From contig CM070585.1 in NCBI GenBank assembly GCA_036346355.1, positions 9,315,001-9,379,000 on the forward strand: a DNA stretch of 64,000 bases. Direction: 5' to 3'. The position numbers and the translations under genes were made by a program. Each line of letters opens with the position of its first letter. Position 1 is the first letter of the stretch. The notes beneath the pieces were generated by a model that had not been told where the DNA came from, did not search any database, and saw only the letters and a list, made by a program, of their open reading frames with translations. This document shows, piece by piece, positions 1-11,878 of the stretch. The DNA is from Rhipidocladum racemiflorum (Eukaryota; Streptophyta; Magnoliopsida; Poales; Poaceae).

Positions 1-355
1 TAAAATCCGATCGTTAGGCCGGCTATATTGAATAAAAAGTGTTGATTTGGCTTTTGCCAGGTAATTGTACTCTTGTTTTCCAACAGTTAGTATTCCTGGG
101 TAACTGTTGTGAGTTTTCGCACTGCCCCTAAAAAGGCGGTCCGTCACAGTTGAATTCGTGATTAAGCACTGTTGCTTCCAGGAAGTGCTAATGCAAGTCG
201 ATTTCTTCTAATATTGATGCTGTGATACTTGACAAACAGTATTGGATGTTTTTTAACGCATAGTTCAATTCATGATTCAGTATTGTTGTTGTTTCCAGCA
301 AGTGGTAACGGCAGACAATTTCTGCTAATATTGATGAACTTAAATTCTCTTGCAG

Positions 356-415
356 CTGAAACAGTTCAGAGCAGGCTGTGGGCGCTGCCTCATGGGAAAG
401 AAGAATGGAGATGAA
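356..415 (+). CDS. Possible last exon of an unidentified gene
   Basis: A splice-acceptor-like site (ttcttgcag) ends at 355. In one frame it is followed by 19 codons, A-E-T-V-Q-S-R-L-W then A-L-P-H-G-K-E-E-W-R, and a TGA at 413-415. T-rich, 3'-UTR-like sequence follows to about 700. I do not recognise the protein and the upstream exons lie outside the window. A second frame stays open to 697 but runs into U-rich, hydrophobic sequence that looks untranslated. This is weak evidence; the stretch could be noncoding. Confidence 0.25.
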
Positions 416-1900
416 GTCAGGAGTGCGTGTTACATATTGTGTCTTCTTCAACTTGCAGCATATGGTTTATACAAGCTAACCATGTTGTCCTTTTTGTTCA
501 TTTTCTCCTGTAATTGTGCGCCATCAAGTATTCTTTCGTTCGTTTTTGTCTCCATCTTGCTATTCTGTATTGAATCCTTCCCATGTTATACGTTGTGTTC
601 GATCCAGCCTTTTTGTCTGCTCTTGCTCATGGACTCTAATGATGCAATTTATGTTTGTGGTGCTCAGTTTGCTGCTGGACCTGCATATTTGAATTAAAGA
701 TTCCACAGTTGTTACTTGGTGGTGGTCACTATGCTCCAGCTGTGCAATGACTTCTAGGCTCTATTTGGTTAGCTGGAAGCCAAGAACTCATTCAATTTGA
801 TACTTCATGCGTATGGTTATGCAATGTAAGCTAAGGAATCCTTTAATCCCGTGTATATATTTTGGGGTCTTAAGTTGAGTTTTAATAATATGGTTTGTTT
901 TAAGTCATCGCTCATGTTGCAACTCGCATAATAAATCTCAGATAATGACTGAAGCGTTACCATTAATCCCAAAATAATTATACTGATATAGGCATATTTA
1001 ATTAATAAATCATCGAGTAAGCCTAACATTTTATTAATTAATACACCATTTCAAAGTGTTGTTGCAGAACACTAATTAGAGACTTCAAAGGATACCCACT
1101 ACTATTCATACACGCAGTGCCTTCTTACCGTTCTTCACTCGTCTTAATACATAATTTACAACAAAAGTTCAAGATTACATTTATTCTGCTAATTACCCTA
1201 GGGAGCGAGGGCCTCTACTATAAGGGCCACTACTTTATCCATTCTTTTGGGTTGTCCTCCGCCTCCTCATCACCCTAGTCATGCGGGTAATCCCCCATCC
1301 ACTCCTTATCAGAGCCTCCATAGCACTCAGAATTTAAGCAAAGAGGGATTTACAGAAGAGTGAGTACAAGATGTACTCAACAAGCATTAATATCAAATAT
1401 GTATTCATACATTTTATCATTCGGAACCTCACCGGTTCCATTCCTCAATGCATACCTCAAATTCCTTTATTCAAACTAGGTCTTATTGTTAGTAAAATTT
1501 GGTGTTCAATTTTTAATTTGTAAAATTTCTACTAGCATCTGTATATGAGGTAGAATTAACTTCCGTAGCCTCCAGTTTAGGAGACAAGCATGAATCCACA
1601 ATTTTATACCCTGCACAGGTTTTGTATCACTTTCCCCATAGCGAACTAGACCGCAATCGAGAACCCAGAACGTTTATCACTACTCTGGCATTTAATATCC
1701 AACCCTAACCCCTTCCAGTTGTACGTTATACTAATTTGACGGCACTATGACCAGGTTTAGTCCATTTTACCTCGTCACAACATTGAAATACTCATATCCC
1801 CTAACCACTACCAGTTGTGCTACAACGCGAATCAGTGGTACAAAGACATTGGGGGTAGCCAATTAATCTTTGCCATGAAAATCATCGATACTCATTTAAT
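416..1900. other. AT-rich intergenic DNA with LTR-like remnant
   Basis: No gene is visible. Positions 416-720 would be the 3' UTR of the possible exon above. Around 1060-1870 the sequence resembles a degraded gypsy LTR in reverse orientation. The near-palindromic GAGTACAAGATGTACTCAA at about 1362-1380 is like the GAGTAC...GTACTC motif seen in the gypsy LTRs at 19.27 and 20.75 kb. No LTR ends or target-site duplication could be fixed. Confidence 0.3.
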
Positions 1901-2385
1901 TAGGGGTGGCAATGGGGACCCGTTCCCCGATCCCCGGTGGGGAATTCCTCTATTAGGGGACGGGTATGGGAAGAAATCATCCCCACGGGGATGGAAATGG
2001 GGAAATTAATCCCCCGTCGGGGATGGCGGGGACGGGGACGGGGACGGGGAATTTTTTTCCCCGTGGGGACCCGTTTGAGGATTCGAATTTAGTTTAATCC
2101 AATTTAGTTGTTAGATTGCAAACATATTCTCTTGCCCATCATATTCACATTTTCATAAACAGGACAACATAATCTTCAATGAATGCATGCATTTTTTGTC
2201 TTGCTTGTTGATATGATTTTAGAGTTAAAATGGCTATAAGAGCTCCTCTTGTGTGAAATTTTCGCGGGGATGGGTCTCCGACGGGCCCCCGATACCTTAA
2301 CGGGGATGGGGACGGGGGGATTTTCTCCCCTGAGACGGGTAACGGGGACGGAGAAAATTTCGGGTTGCGGGGACGGGGAATACAT
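1901..2385 (+). mobile_element. hAT-like element fragment, G-rich
   Basis: It starts TAGGGGTGGCAATGGGG, a terminus typical of plant hAT elements. G-rich/C-rich inverted stretches (GGGGACGGGG and CCCCGT) lie at both sides of an AT-rich core. A matching right terminus (CCATTGCCACCCCTA) is missing, so the element is truncated or its end is degraded. No transposase reading frame is present. Confidence 0.45.
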
Positions 2386-3706
2386 TCAATGGTTTAAATA
2401 TAGCGCCAATAACCAACACTGGTTACCGAACGTGTACTTCACTGGGCATCCGGCAATCTCAGTTTAACACATCTTACTTATCCAATGTGGAGATTTAAAT
2501 ACCATTGTAGGATAACCTTTTCTGATTGTTTCCCACACACTATAGTTGATACGCTTTAATACGGCTCATTGCCCGAGTGTAGTGGTTTTAGCCTTATATT
2601 ATATCTCTATGTAGAGGGCCCCACCTGCAACCTCAAACATGGCACTCTCTACTCACCGTTTAACAACTCACCCCCGACTTCACCTGTCGGTTGAATCAAA
2701 ATATCAATCCAACTGCACTCACAGTTTATCCAACCATCGATTTATATTTTAATACGTAAATAGGTTTTACCATGCATCTGTGAATTTCACAAACTTTTAT
2801 GAAATCATTTTGCAACATGAACGAAGGAACTTGCTTGGATTTTGATTGAAATAATCGTCTTCACCCGTTTGTTGCTTTACGGTCCGATTTAATTTATTTT
2901 CTTAAATTACAGAAATACCATACTCAATGGTAAATAGGTTTTTTGCATGTTTTAAAGTGCCCAACGTGCTCAATTTATTATTTTAGGATTTATAAATTTT
3001 ACATTATGATTTTTAAGGATTTATTTGATTTTATATGGCCGCGCTTTAGTTAGCAGTTTGAATGATTATTAATATTGATTTACTAGATTTTTAACTGATT
3101 CGACTTAGAGGTAAGTTGTTCACATGAATGGATTGAGTCATAAATTTTATTAATTTAACAAAAATTTTATTTTTCTTGTTTTCCTCTTTTTCTTTTCTCT
3201 TCTTATTTTCTTCTACAAATTCATTTAATCGTGGCAAATTTTCATACGATTGTTGATGTAATGTTATGAGGTGATTATCTCTTTGATTAATTATGCCCTT
3301 TATGTATTTTTAGCAATTTTCCTCCTATTTTTCTTTTCCTTTTCTTTCCTTATTTTCTTCTTTTCTCCCTCCTCCCTTTTCTTTTCTTCCTATTTTCCAA
3401 TTCTCTTTCCCCACCGGCTGCCTTATCCTCTTGGCCCATCCTCTTCTCAAGTCTCTCTCTCTCTCTCTCTCTGGGTCGTCCGGTTCCTGCGCCGACTGCC
3501 TTCTCCATTTCGACCTCCTTTGCTTCCCTTCTCTACTCGGCACCGCTCGCCTCTACTGACGCCGACCTAAGCGCAACTCTGCCTTTGGCTAGGGTTTAGT
3601 AAACATCACCTCTCTGTTTCCCCCCTTCACTTATTTTTTATTCAACTGATTCTTTATGATTTGTGATTACCCATTGATGGATTTATGATTTGCAATATGG
3701 GATGCA
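2386..3706. other. Repeat-derived AT-rich and pyrimidine-rich DNA
   Basis: No gene. Positions 2386-3100 continue the retroelement-like sequence. Positions 3170-3560 are strongly pyrimidine-rich on the plus strand, with a (CT)n run at about 3454-3472. The long open frames there are low-complexity artefacts. Confidence 0.35.
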
Positions 3707-5651
3707 TGTAATATCCCAATTTTTGCTTTTATTGTATTTATCGAGTCATTTGAATTTTGAGAATTTTCTGGAATATATTATTTAAATATTTTGAAAGTTT
3801 ACATAAAGTTTTGTTGAAAATATTTTATTTAAGTTCAAAATATCTCAAAATATTTTTCAGAATTTTTCTGGTATTTTTACTATTTTCTCGAATTATTTGA
3901 ATTACTAGTGTTATTTTTAAATTAGAAAATCTGAAAAACCAGAAACCCTAGTTGGGCCAAGCTCACTTGGATTTGGGCCGGTCCCAGCCCAAAACCCATG
4001 CCGCACTGTAACCTAACCCTAACCCTTTTGCGCGAACCATTGGATCACAATCTAACAGCCAGGATTGAGCCTCGTCGCATGTCCAGTCCGGATTGAATCG
4101 GGTCGGGTTAACAACGACACACCCACACTGGATTGGATCAAGAGAACAACCACAAAATCCAAACCCAAGCAACACCAGATGGACTTCCTTCTTCTCCAAA
4201 CTTCTCACCTTCTCTCATTACAGAAGAGAGCAGCAATAGCAAACTCCTTCCTTCTCTCTCTCTCTCCTTCCTCCTCACCCTCCAATAGGTCTTCCAACCA
4301 TCCGGCTATTGATAAGAAGCAAGCAAAAACATAAGATAATTTCTCTCTTCTCATCATCTTTTTTCACACAGCAGCAAGCACGAGAGGTGCCCTCCAATCC
4401 ACTTCAACCAATCCAATAAGTAGTACAAATTGAGCACAACCCAACACATAAAATCCATTCTCCTCAATCGGCCACTACAGTCTACTCCTTCATGACACTA
4501 CGCCACTGCCTCTACTTAAGCTCATCCCCGAAGTACAAAACTGTCCTGCACTACTCAGCCTCATATCAACTTCACCTGGACCACGCACCACCCAATTCAT
4601 CCACTACCTCAATCAAAGCACCATCGAGCTCCTCACCCTTGTGGTGCCAGATCCATAAGAGGGCACGCTGATCCACTGGTGCCTCATAGAGACATGACCG
4701 ACCACCTCTACACCACCACTAGCGCTGCCTTTCTCCTCCTTGACCTTCAAACCGAGCTCCTTGGTCACCTTCACCACTGCAGAGAGTTACAGTGACCAAT
4801 CGAGCTCCTCCACCTTCTTACGCGGTAGCTGGCTTCTTAGCGTTTGATTCCTGCTGCCCGACGATCCTCTCCGTGAGCCAACAAGTTTGGCGACATTGGC
4901 CTCCTACACCTGGGCCAAACCTGAGGGGATCAAATCCAGATTCATTTAATTCTTAGCTCTTTACGATATTTATTCGATGAGTCATGATAGGAGATATTAA
5001 GACATTTGGCTGTCAATGAATCGACCAAGAGTGTGTTGGAAGAAATTGGAAATTGGATCCCCCTAGATTTCAGAAAAGGAGATTGAGCCAACTGGGCCGA
5101 CATGGCCCATCAGGCCAAGCTAGTCCAGCCGGCCCACTTAGCTATGGATAAAGCACCGAAACGATGCCCTAGCCATAGAACTGAGCCGAGTGCAAGGGGG
5201 CGAGCATATCTTATGGCTTGGCCTCCTGCGCGCGGCGGTGAGATGGTGACACCCTCGGCTTCCGTTGCACCCTCTCCCCCTTCTTCCATGCTCCTATAAA
5301 GCTTGAGGTTTGTGTTCTCCTTGTGCGATAAAGTGAAAAACAACGAAGCTTTCTCCATTTGTCCACTCTTAATCCACTTGCAGTCTTGTGTTCTTATGCA
5401 GGTTCTTTGTCCACTTCAAACTCTTTTGTGTTCTTAGACTTCAATTGGAACCCAAATCAACCCGTGGCTACCACTTTTGTGTGGAACCCAAATTGATTGA
5501 AGAAGGGATTGTGGGTTGGGCAAGGAATTGAGGTGCTTTGTGGGCTTGAATTGCTCTTGGTGCTCTATGTGGCCGAGTCTCTATGCCGACCTTGCTTTCT
5601 TGGTTTGTGACTCGACTCTCTATGGTGAATTATTGTTTGGATTTGCTATTA
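3707..5651 (+). repeat. gypsy-type LTR remnant, left part
   Basis: It begins TGTAATATCCCAATTTTTG, closely matching the LTR start at 16063 (TGTAACACCCCAATTTTTG). An AT-rich stretch and then a GC-richer one follow, the arrangement of the large LTRs inside the PTC1-like pseudogene. A TATA-like box (ctataaag, about 5294-5301) sits upstream of a transcript-like stretch. The hAT element at 5660 splits the repeat; related sequence continues after 7310. The right end was not found. Confidence 0.45.
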
Positions 5652-5659
5652 CCTTGTGT

Positions 5660-7302
5660 TAGGGGTGAAAACGGGTCGGATATTTCCCGCCCGATCCGGA
5701 ACCGGATCCGAGAAAAACTGGATCCGGGAAGATGATTTTATATTCGGTCGGATCTGGATATTTAAATACGGATACAAATACAGATTCGGGGTATCAAATA
5801 TCCGTCGGATCCGGATAATTCCCGTATTTAATCTTGGTATTATCCGCAATTGAATCCGGATATCCGGCACTGAGCAACTAGCCATCTCCATCTATTCAGC
5901 ATTTGGGTTATTCCCCAACCGCAAGTCGCAACTATTCGGCTCGGGCTCCCTAACCTAATTCTCTGCTCCATCTCCACTGCTCTCAGATCTGAACCTCAAT
6001 CCGCCTGGTGAACGGGCAGCTCCTGACAACGATGAGCAGGCCGGCAGGAGCCTCTTCTGGCGCCGAGATTGACATCGCCAACGCCGCCGACAAGCCCCTC
6101 ACCCTGTGGCTCAACGGAGGTTAGGTCCGTTCAGTATTTTTGATTCATTAGAATTTTTGTGTGCTCTTGAGTCTTGACCTTATGAATGGCATGGTCTAGA
6201 TCTGTCATGTTGTGGGATAAATCTTTAGATGCTCTTGAGTCTTGACCATCCTTGGATTACATGTTTTGCTTCGATAACTGCATAGCAGCATAGGTAACAA
6301 AGTGAAAAGAAATTTGATGACACTAGACCAAAGATCATCTATTGTCAGCATCGCCGCATAGGTAACAAAGTGAAAAGAAACAAAGGTGACACACTGACAG
6401 TAGACGAAAGATCACTGGAAACGGTTCGAAGTATATTTGTACTAATGTACCTATGATCTTTAGCAGATGCAACTTAGCATGGCATCATTCAGACTACCGC
6501 CCACTTTTCCAAGATGTTGAAAATTATCGCTAGATTTTTCTGAAGCTCAACCTGTTGAAAATTATCGCTAGATTTTTCTGAAGCCGCCTTATCTGTAGCC
6601 GGCCAACCGTATTCCATATACACTTCATACCAAAAGAGAAAAGGATGTCTTTGATGAATGACATGTAAATTGAGGTATCCTGAATTCCTCTATGTCTATA
6701 TATCAGCTTGTAAAATTCAAGTTACTGGGAGCTTGTACATACCACTTGACTGGATGGATCATAGAACAGCAAGATGGATCATAGAATGTATTGAGTCAGT
6801 CATCTCCAATAGATGATTTCTTTTAGTACAAAAATGTATTGTTTTTTCCAATACGTCATTACACTTTGTTATTTATGAATCACTTATGTTGGACTTATGT
6901 ATGAATCACTTTTGTTGGATCACTTATGTTGGACTTATGTATGAATCACTTATGTTGGATTTATGTGTGAATTATGATTTTGTCAATGTGATCATGTATT
7001 TGTGTTATGATGTTATCGTGTGAGAGTTATGTTATATTGTTATGTATGTACTTGTGTTGAAAAGTTCATTGGTTCATGTGAATGTTGTATGGTTCATGCA
7101 TTTTTTTGCTTTGCATACTATCCGACTATATTATCCGTTTCCGATCCGTATCCGTCATGTATCCGTCCCGTGTCCGAATCCGAACTACTCCGAATTTGTA
7201 TCTGTATCCGGTCTATCCGTTGATTCCGAATCCGGGATAATAATATGGGTTAGGATACGGGACAAGCAATATCCGATCGAATCCGATCCGTTTTCACCCC
7301 TA
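5660..7302 (+). mobile_element. Complete non-autonomous hAT element, 1643 bp
   Basis: The terminal inverted repeats are TAGGGGTGAAAACGG at the left and CCGTTTTCACCCCTA at the right, a perfect 15-bp match. The element is flanked by an exact 8-bp target-site duplication, CCTTGTGT, at 5652-5659 and 7303-7310; this length is the hAT hallmark. There is no transposase. The ends are rich in CGGATA/TATCCG motifs. Inside are a gene-like GC-rich piece (about 5870-6120) and three local tandem duplications, near 6290-6400, 6517-6590 and 6880-6975. Confidence 0.9.
6032..6119 (+). pseudogene. Captured first-exon-like segment inside the hAT element
   Basis: A GC-rich island that contrasts with the AT-rich element around it reads like a 5' UTR (about 5870-6031), an ATG at 6032, 29 open codons and a splice donor (GGAG|gttagg) at 6119/6120. 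The peptide starts M-S-R-P-A-G-A-S-S-G and later has A-D-K-P-L-T-L-W-L-N-G. I do not recognise the parent gene. The layout suggests a host exon carried by the transposon; it could also be a chance open frame. Confidence 0.35.
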
Positions 7303-7899
7303 CCTTGTGTGGAGCAGGTCCTTCGAGGCCTGTTATTTTTGCTCGACGAAGTCATCTCCTTCGATTAGGAGATGATTATATAGTTCTATGCAGTATTGGC
7401 TACATTTTGGGTCTGCTTGGTGAATTGCCTCACTGCGTGGTTGCGGCTTTGTATCTCCGAAACACTCACGTGGTGAGTCTGCGGCATTACAATGGCGATA
7501 TTGTTTTCTGGGACATTGTCTTCGACGAGCCTAGCCAATTGACACTAACATCTAGTCAATGCACCATAAGTAAATTCATTTGCGCAACTTTCTGTGTGCT
7601 TGCAAAGGGTATAGACAATTGAATGGCTTGAGACCTTGCATGCAAGAATAGCTTTATTATATGAAGATTGGGCTATAGAGGGATAATTTGTGATAATATT
7701 TTTCAGCTTTCATAGTCTACTATATACTTGTCTATTTATATAGGTCAATTGCTTACTTGAAATTGATTAATGGCTCATATATATGTTCATGTTGCTTGCT
7801 ATTATTTCTAATTATATTGATGTTCTCCTTCTATTCTTTCCGTTGTCGGCAATAATTGTTGATCAATAGGCATTGCTTGAATTTGATTCACTCACTCTC

Positions 7900-7922
7900 T
7901 CACACACACACACACACACACA
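7900..7922 (+). repeat. (CA)n microsatellite
   Basis: About eleven CA units, preceded by CT-rich sequence and followed by an imperfect CACGCACACA end. Confidence 0.9.
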
Positions 7923-8124
7923 CGCACACATATGATTTAAGGTAATCAATTAATTGGGTTATAATTAACAGTCAAGTATAGAAATATGTTTTTTGTAAAT
8001 CTGATTAGTAAAATTGTTACAAATTAGTCTATGATATTGTCTCTAGTGACGAGGAGGTCTTTTAATTAAGGCAATCTGACATATGAGAATAATTTCTATA
8101 TCAACTTGAGCAATTTTCTATTTA

Positions 8125-8150
8125 CATGTATGTATGTATGTATGTATGTA
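8125..8150 (+). repeat. (ATGT)n microsatellite
   Basis: About six tandem ATGT units in AT-rich DNA. Confidence 0.85.
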
Positions 8151-8384
8151 TTCAATATCATGTTTCGGTATCAATGCATATGCTTTTATGACAATATTAT
8201 CATATGTTTAATAATTATGCTTATAATTAAAGTAAATAGAAAATTGTTAATACCGCAATATTTCCAACAGAGTTGTTGTTTTCATCTTTGTGCAAAGTAG
8301 GTGGTTTCTAAAAAAAAAACTTGCGGAGAATAAGGACCTGTAGAAAGAGTCTTCAAAGTAAGATGGTTCGAATCCGTGACTTTA

Positions 8385-9151
8385 GGGCCTATTTGTTTTT
8401 TATTTTGATTCTGGTTTCTGGCTCCAAAAACTGAATAAAAAAAGCCCAATTCTAGGAATCGATTCTCATAATCCAGCCCATTCCTATACACTGGAATCCA
8501 TAATCTAGTTCATATGTGTTTATGTGAATTTTGAGGAATATAAATATGAGAATACCGCTGAACTTCAAAGTAAAATATGCACCAATACCATTACTCAACC
8601 CCACGTCTCCCCATCCCTCCCACCCAAGCCCGATTCCTCTCTACCCTCGTCTTGTTCCTGTGCGGCGCAAGCACGCCGCCTCCTCCTCTCCGCCCATCTC
8701 CATCCAAGCACGCCACCTCTCCTCTCCACCCAAGCACGCCACCTCCTCCTCTCCCCTCGTCCTCGTTCCCGTGGCGGCGCCTCTCCCGTTGCCTCCTCTT
8801 CTCTGACCAAGCTCTCCGCCTCCTCCTCTTGCACGCTAGCGGCCAAAGGGCAACCGTTGGCGCTCGTCTGCCTGAGTCGCTCCTCTGGAAGCCATCCGTC
8901 GGCGCCCTGTCCAAGCCACACCACCCGAGCTCCTCCCTTAGCACCGACAACAGGAGCCCCGACCATAGCCAAATCTCCGCTACTAGGGGTATTACAGACA
9001 TCACACTTCAAAGGCTATCATTCAGTCTTTTAAAAAGTCAGGATGCCAAACAGCTCAGTTTTTGGAGATTCGACTTTTAGATAATCAATTCCTCTACGGC
9101 CACAATCAAAAATCAGTTTTTAGAGAATCCATAGCAAAAATAACCAGACCC
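8385..9151 (+). mobile_element. Tourist-like (PIF/Harbinger) element with GC-rich insert, 767 bp
   Basis: Imperfect terminal inverted repeats: GGGCCTATTTGTTT at the left and, reverse-complemented, GGGTCTGGTTATTT at the right. The element is flanked by TTA on both sides (8382-8384 and 9152-9154), the target-site duplication of PIF/Harbinger and Tourist elements. The centre (about 8590-9000) is GC-rich, Pro/Ser/Arg-coding low-complexity DNA, open on both strands, unlike the AT-rich ends. It may be a captured genomic exon; no protein family is recognisable. Confidence 0.6.
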
Positions 9152-9154
9152 TTA

Positions 9155-10139
9155 ATCATCACAACTACGTGCTTTTCCACCACAATGCAGCCTTTTTCTA
9201 GCACGTACGCCATTTCATTGACCTCAGGAACTAATCCTTATCACATATTAGGTTTCAGCGGAGGATCGACGATCATAAAGCTTAAATGGTAGTAAACGAA
9301 GTTGTTGCTTCGATGTATTTCTTCCTTTAAACTACGCTAAAGTAGTACTAAAAAAAAGTCCTGCTTGGTCTAAATGGAGCAACAAACCTGCTACTCCTAC
9401 TTCTTTCCAAGATGCCCTTCCCTAGTCACCTTCCGCATTTCATTTCTCCTTCCTATCAACTCGTCAGTTGCTAGCTGCTCCTTCCTTTTGGTTGATGAGT
9501 CCCTTTTTAGCCAAGCCACCAGACAATGTGCCCCCATCGCCCTCACACCATAGTGGTGGATGATCACCTCAACATGTCAGAGACAGACCAATGAAACAAA
9601 AAGATACAGGAAAAAGATGGAGATGGGGAGAGGAAAGAGAAGTGGCATCTCACGGTGAAAGAGCCCCACAAAGGTCCTTGTAATGCAAAAGAACAGAAAG
9701 AAAAAAAACAACAAAAAGGCTAGCTAGGTTGTCTCACTAGGGACACAGGACAAATGGAGCTCCTCTACTGGCAGAGATAAAGCAAAACTACTTTTCTATC
9801 TTTTTATTTGCTTCAATGATAAGTCATTTGTTTGTTGCAATTTTTTTCTTCGAAACAAGGCATCTGTTTGTTCGGGCTGTTGCTAAATTGTGCACCGCGA
9901 GCACTATTCGCCATGTGTAGTAGATATTAACCAGTGTGATTCACTCCATAACGCTTATTCTCAGAAAATAAAGCCATGGACAGGCGATGTAAATTAAGCC
10001 TTTACCCATTGAAGAAGAGATAAAATGCAAACGTATTTGTTCTCGAAGAGAGAGAGAGAGAGAGAAGACAGCAAGGATTTCAACTTTCAAGCATCTAAAA
10101 GTTTTGCATGCATGCATGCATAATGGTACACAGTACTAG
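9155..10139. other. Spacer, no gene seen
   Basis: No coding sequence could be supported. A (GA)n run lies at about 10047-10065 and a CATG-rich stretch at 10106-10122. Confidence 0.5.
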
Positions 10140-10349
10140 TCTCTACTATATAAAGTGAGAGTTTCTTCCCACGTCACATTAATTGCCCTACGCAAGAAAC
10201 GAAGCGTTGCTTTAATTAGCCAGCTTTTGCAAGAAACGAAGCGTTAAAGATAGATGTTTGATCTTAAGAAATAGATTTTTTTTATTTTTTAATCTTTATT
10301 TTTCATTATCAATTTTGTTTTTCGTAGCAACGCACGGGCATATAACTAG
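10140..10349 (+). mobile_element. Mini-Helitron copy 1, 210 bp
   Basis: The 5' end is TCTCTACTATATAAAG. The 3' end is TCGTAGCAACGCACGGG followed by CATATAACTAG and a host T. These match the grass Helitron consensus ends as I remember them (5' TC..., 3' CTAG with an ACGCACGG-type subterminal motif). No terminal inverted repeats and no target-site duplication are seen, as expected. Internally GCAAGAAACGAAGCGTT occurs twice. It is non-autonomous, with no Rep/helicase sequence. Three more copies occur at 50.7, 54.7 and 55.1 kb. Confidence 0.85.
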
Positions 10350-11878
10350 TTGAGTTAACTTTTGAGTTGGTGGGCTAATGCGTGTTTCTTCCCACGAAAG
10401 TTAAGACCCGAATCATTCAGGAGGTTAGTTGGACGATTTGGATCCTTCCAGCCGGGTTGGCTTTGGCTAAGCTACTTGATACTTCCCCTTCGCCCGTGGA
10501 TGCAAGGCGGTGTAAGGTAGCAGCGGTATGTGTAGGAAAGCCCTTTCCTAAAAGGCCTATCATGAGACCACCAAGTGGGCCCAACCAGGCCATGTGAGTG
10601 CCTCATCGCTTAGTGCCGTAAGGTCAAAACAATATGGAATCTCTCTAAGATTGATCTGGCCACCTTTCCCCCGGTCTAGATAAAAAGGAGCCCCACCCTC
10701 TGGTGGTCACTTGCCAGTTTAGTAGTACTAGTTACTTGTTGGGTACTTAACCTATCGTCATTAGGTGCAAACTTTAGCTGGTCATCAGAGCTGCTCTGAT
10801 GTGATTAAAACCCACCTGAGAAAATCCTAACATGATGTGATCCTAGAATAAATCTGGAGAAGCTGAATCAGATGCATGCTTCCTGTGAATTGCAAAAAAA
10901 AATAAAAAATAAATAAATAAATAAATCTACATTTTCTTTTCTTTTCTTGAGTTCCTACGCCTTGCGAAGAACGAAACTTCTCAAGGGTAACTAATGCCGT
11001 GGTTCTGATGTTCAGTGGATTACCATAATCGCAGTGTAACATCTTCGTGGAAGCTAGAAGACGGCCCAGCCCAACTTGGACTCGCGCAGAAAAGCACCTT
11101 TCCAAAAGCCATTAATCAGAAGACAATACCTGGACATATAATTTCTAACTCCAATTGCTCCAATAGAGGCCTAAACCCATCAATTCAGGCCCAAGACACC
11201 AGATTACTCCAGAGCCCACCTCCAGCAACGGCCCAAACCAAGACAGGCCGAAATAAAGCAGCTCGAAAGCTATCGGTAAGTGCCATCCTGTGTATGATCT
11301 ACCATGCTCCTCTTCAAGTTCCTTTTGTTGTGTATCCTTTTCTGGAGGAAGAGAATACCGAGCACTTATCTGTTACTAGTTTCGTCCGACGAGAAAACCA
11401 AAAAGGAAATATAAACATGTTCGATTACAATGCAGTTGTAGTCTTGTAGATAGCAGCAGCAATAGCATGCTAGATGTATTGCAGTCAGTGGTGGAGGACG
11501 AACTAAAATTTTGATATGGCAAACTTTATAGCATATATAGTAGTAGTGGTACACGAAATTAAAGTTATCCGTACACTAATATTATAAAGCATATTAATGG
11601 AATGAAAACCATATTATAAAGCATAATGGATAAAGAAGATAAAATATGTACCAATAAAGTATTAATTTCGTCTAGAAGATCTTGGCAGTTGTATTTGGCG
11701 AGTTTTCATCTTTTGAAAATGCTTCTGTGCAGATGAAAACTACGGAACGGGAACACGAACACACTACGCACCAGTATATACTATATATATGCAGGGATAC
11801 CCGGTATAGACTAGGTATGACGGGAGCCATACATTGCCATATTGGGTCCTCCGCCACTGACTGCAGTAACGTTTAATC
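10350..11878. other. Downstream flank of the PTC1-like pseudogene
   Basis: No recognised gene. A 144-codon open frame (11015-11449, plus) contains a donor-like site (gtaagt, about 11276), but its composition is not convincingly coding. An (AAAT)n run lies near 10903-10925. The minus-strand pseudogene ends at 11879, so 11878 downward would be its 3' flank. Confidence 0.35.

Larger units (their letters stand above)
7311..8381. other. LTR continuation and AT-rich spacer
   Basis: Positions 7311-7620 probably continue the LTR interrupted by the hAT insertion, since the sequence after the duplicated CCTTGTGT joins the left side smoothly. From 7620 the DNA is AT-rich with microsatellites and no supportable gene. 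Confidence 0.35.

Noticed and set aside
350..697. 115-codon frame at the left edge
   Set aside because: After 415 it runs into U-rich, hydrophobic translation typical of a 3' UTR; the shorter frame ending at 415 is the better candidate exon.
3271..3570. 99-codon plus-strand frame
   Set aside because: Pure pyrimidine-tract translation (Phe, Leu, Ser, Pro); a low-complexity artefact.
8360..8380. GGTTCGAATCC, a tRNA T-arm-like word
   Set aside because: No acceptor stem, D arm or anticodon arm could be built around it.
8524..9080. Three overlapping open frames of 91-169 codons, plus two on the other strand
   Set aside because: All lie in low-complexity GC-rich DNA inside a Tourist-like element, are open on both strands, and match no family.
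11015..11449. 144-codon frame near the pseudogene 3' end
   Set aside because: No family match, no supporting acceptor, and composition like spacer DNA.
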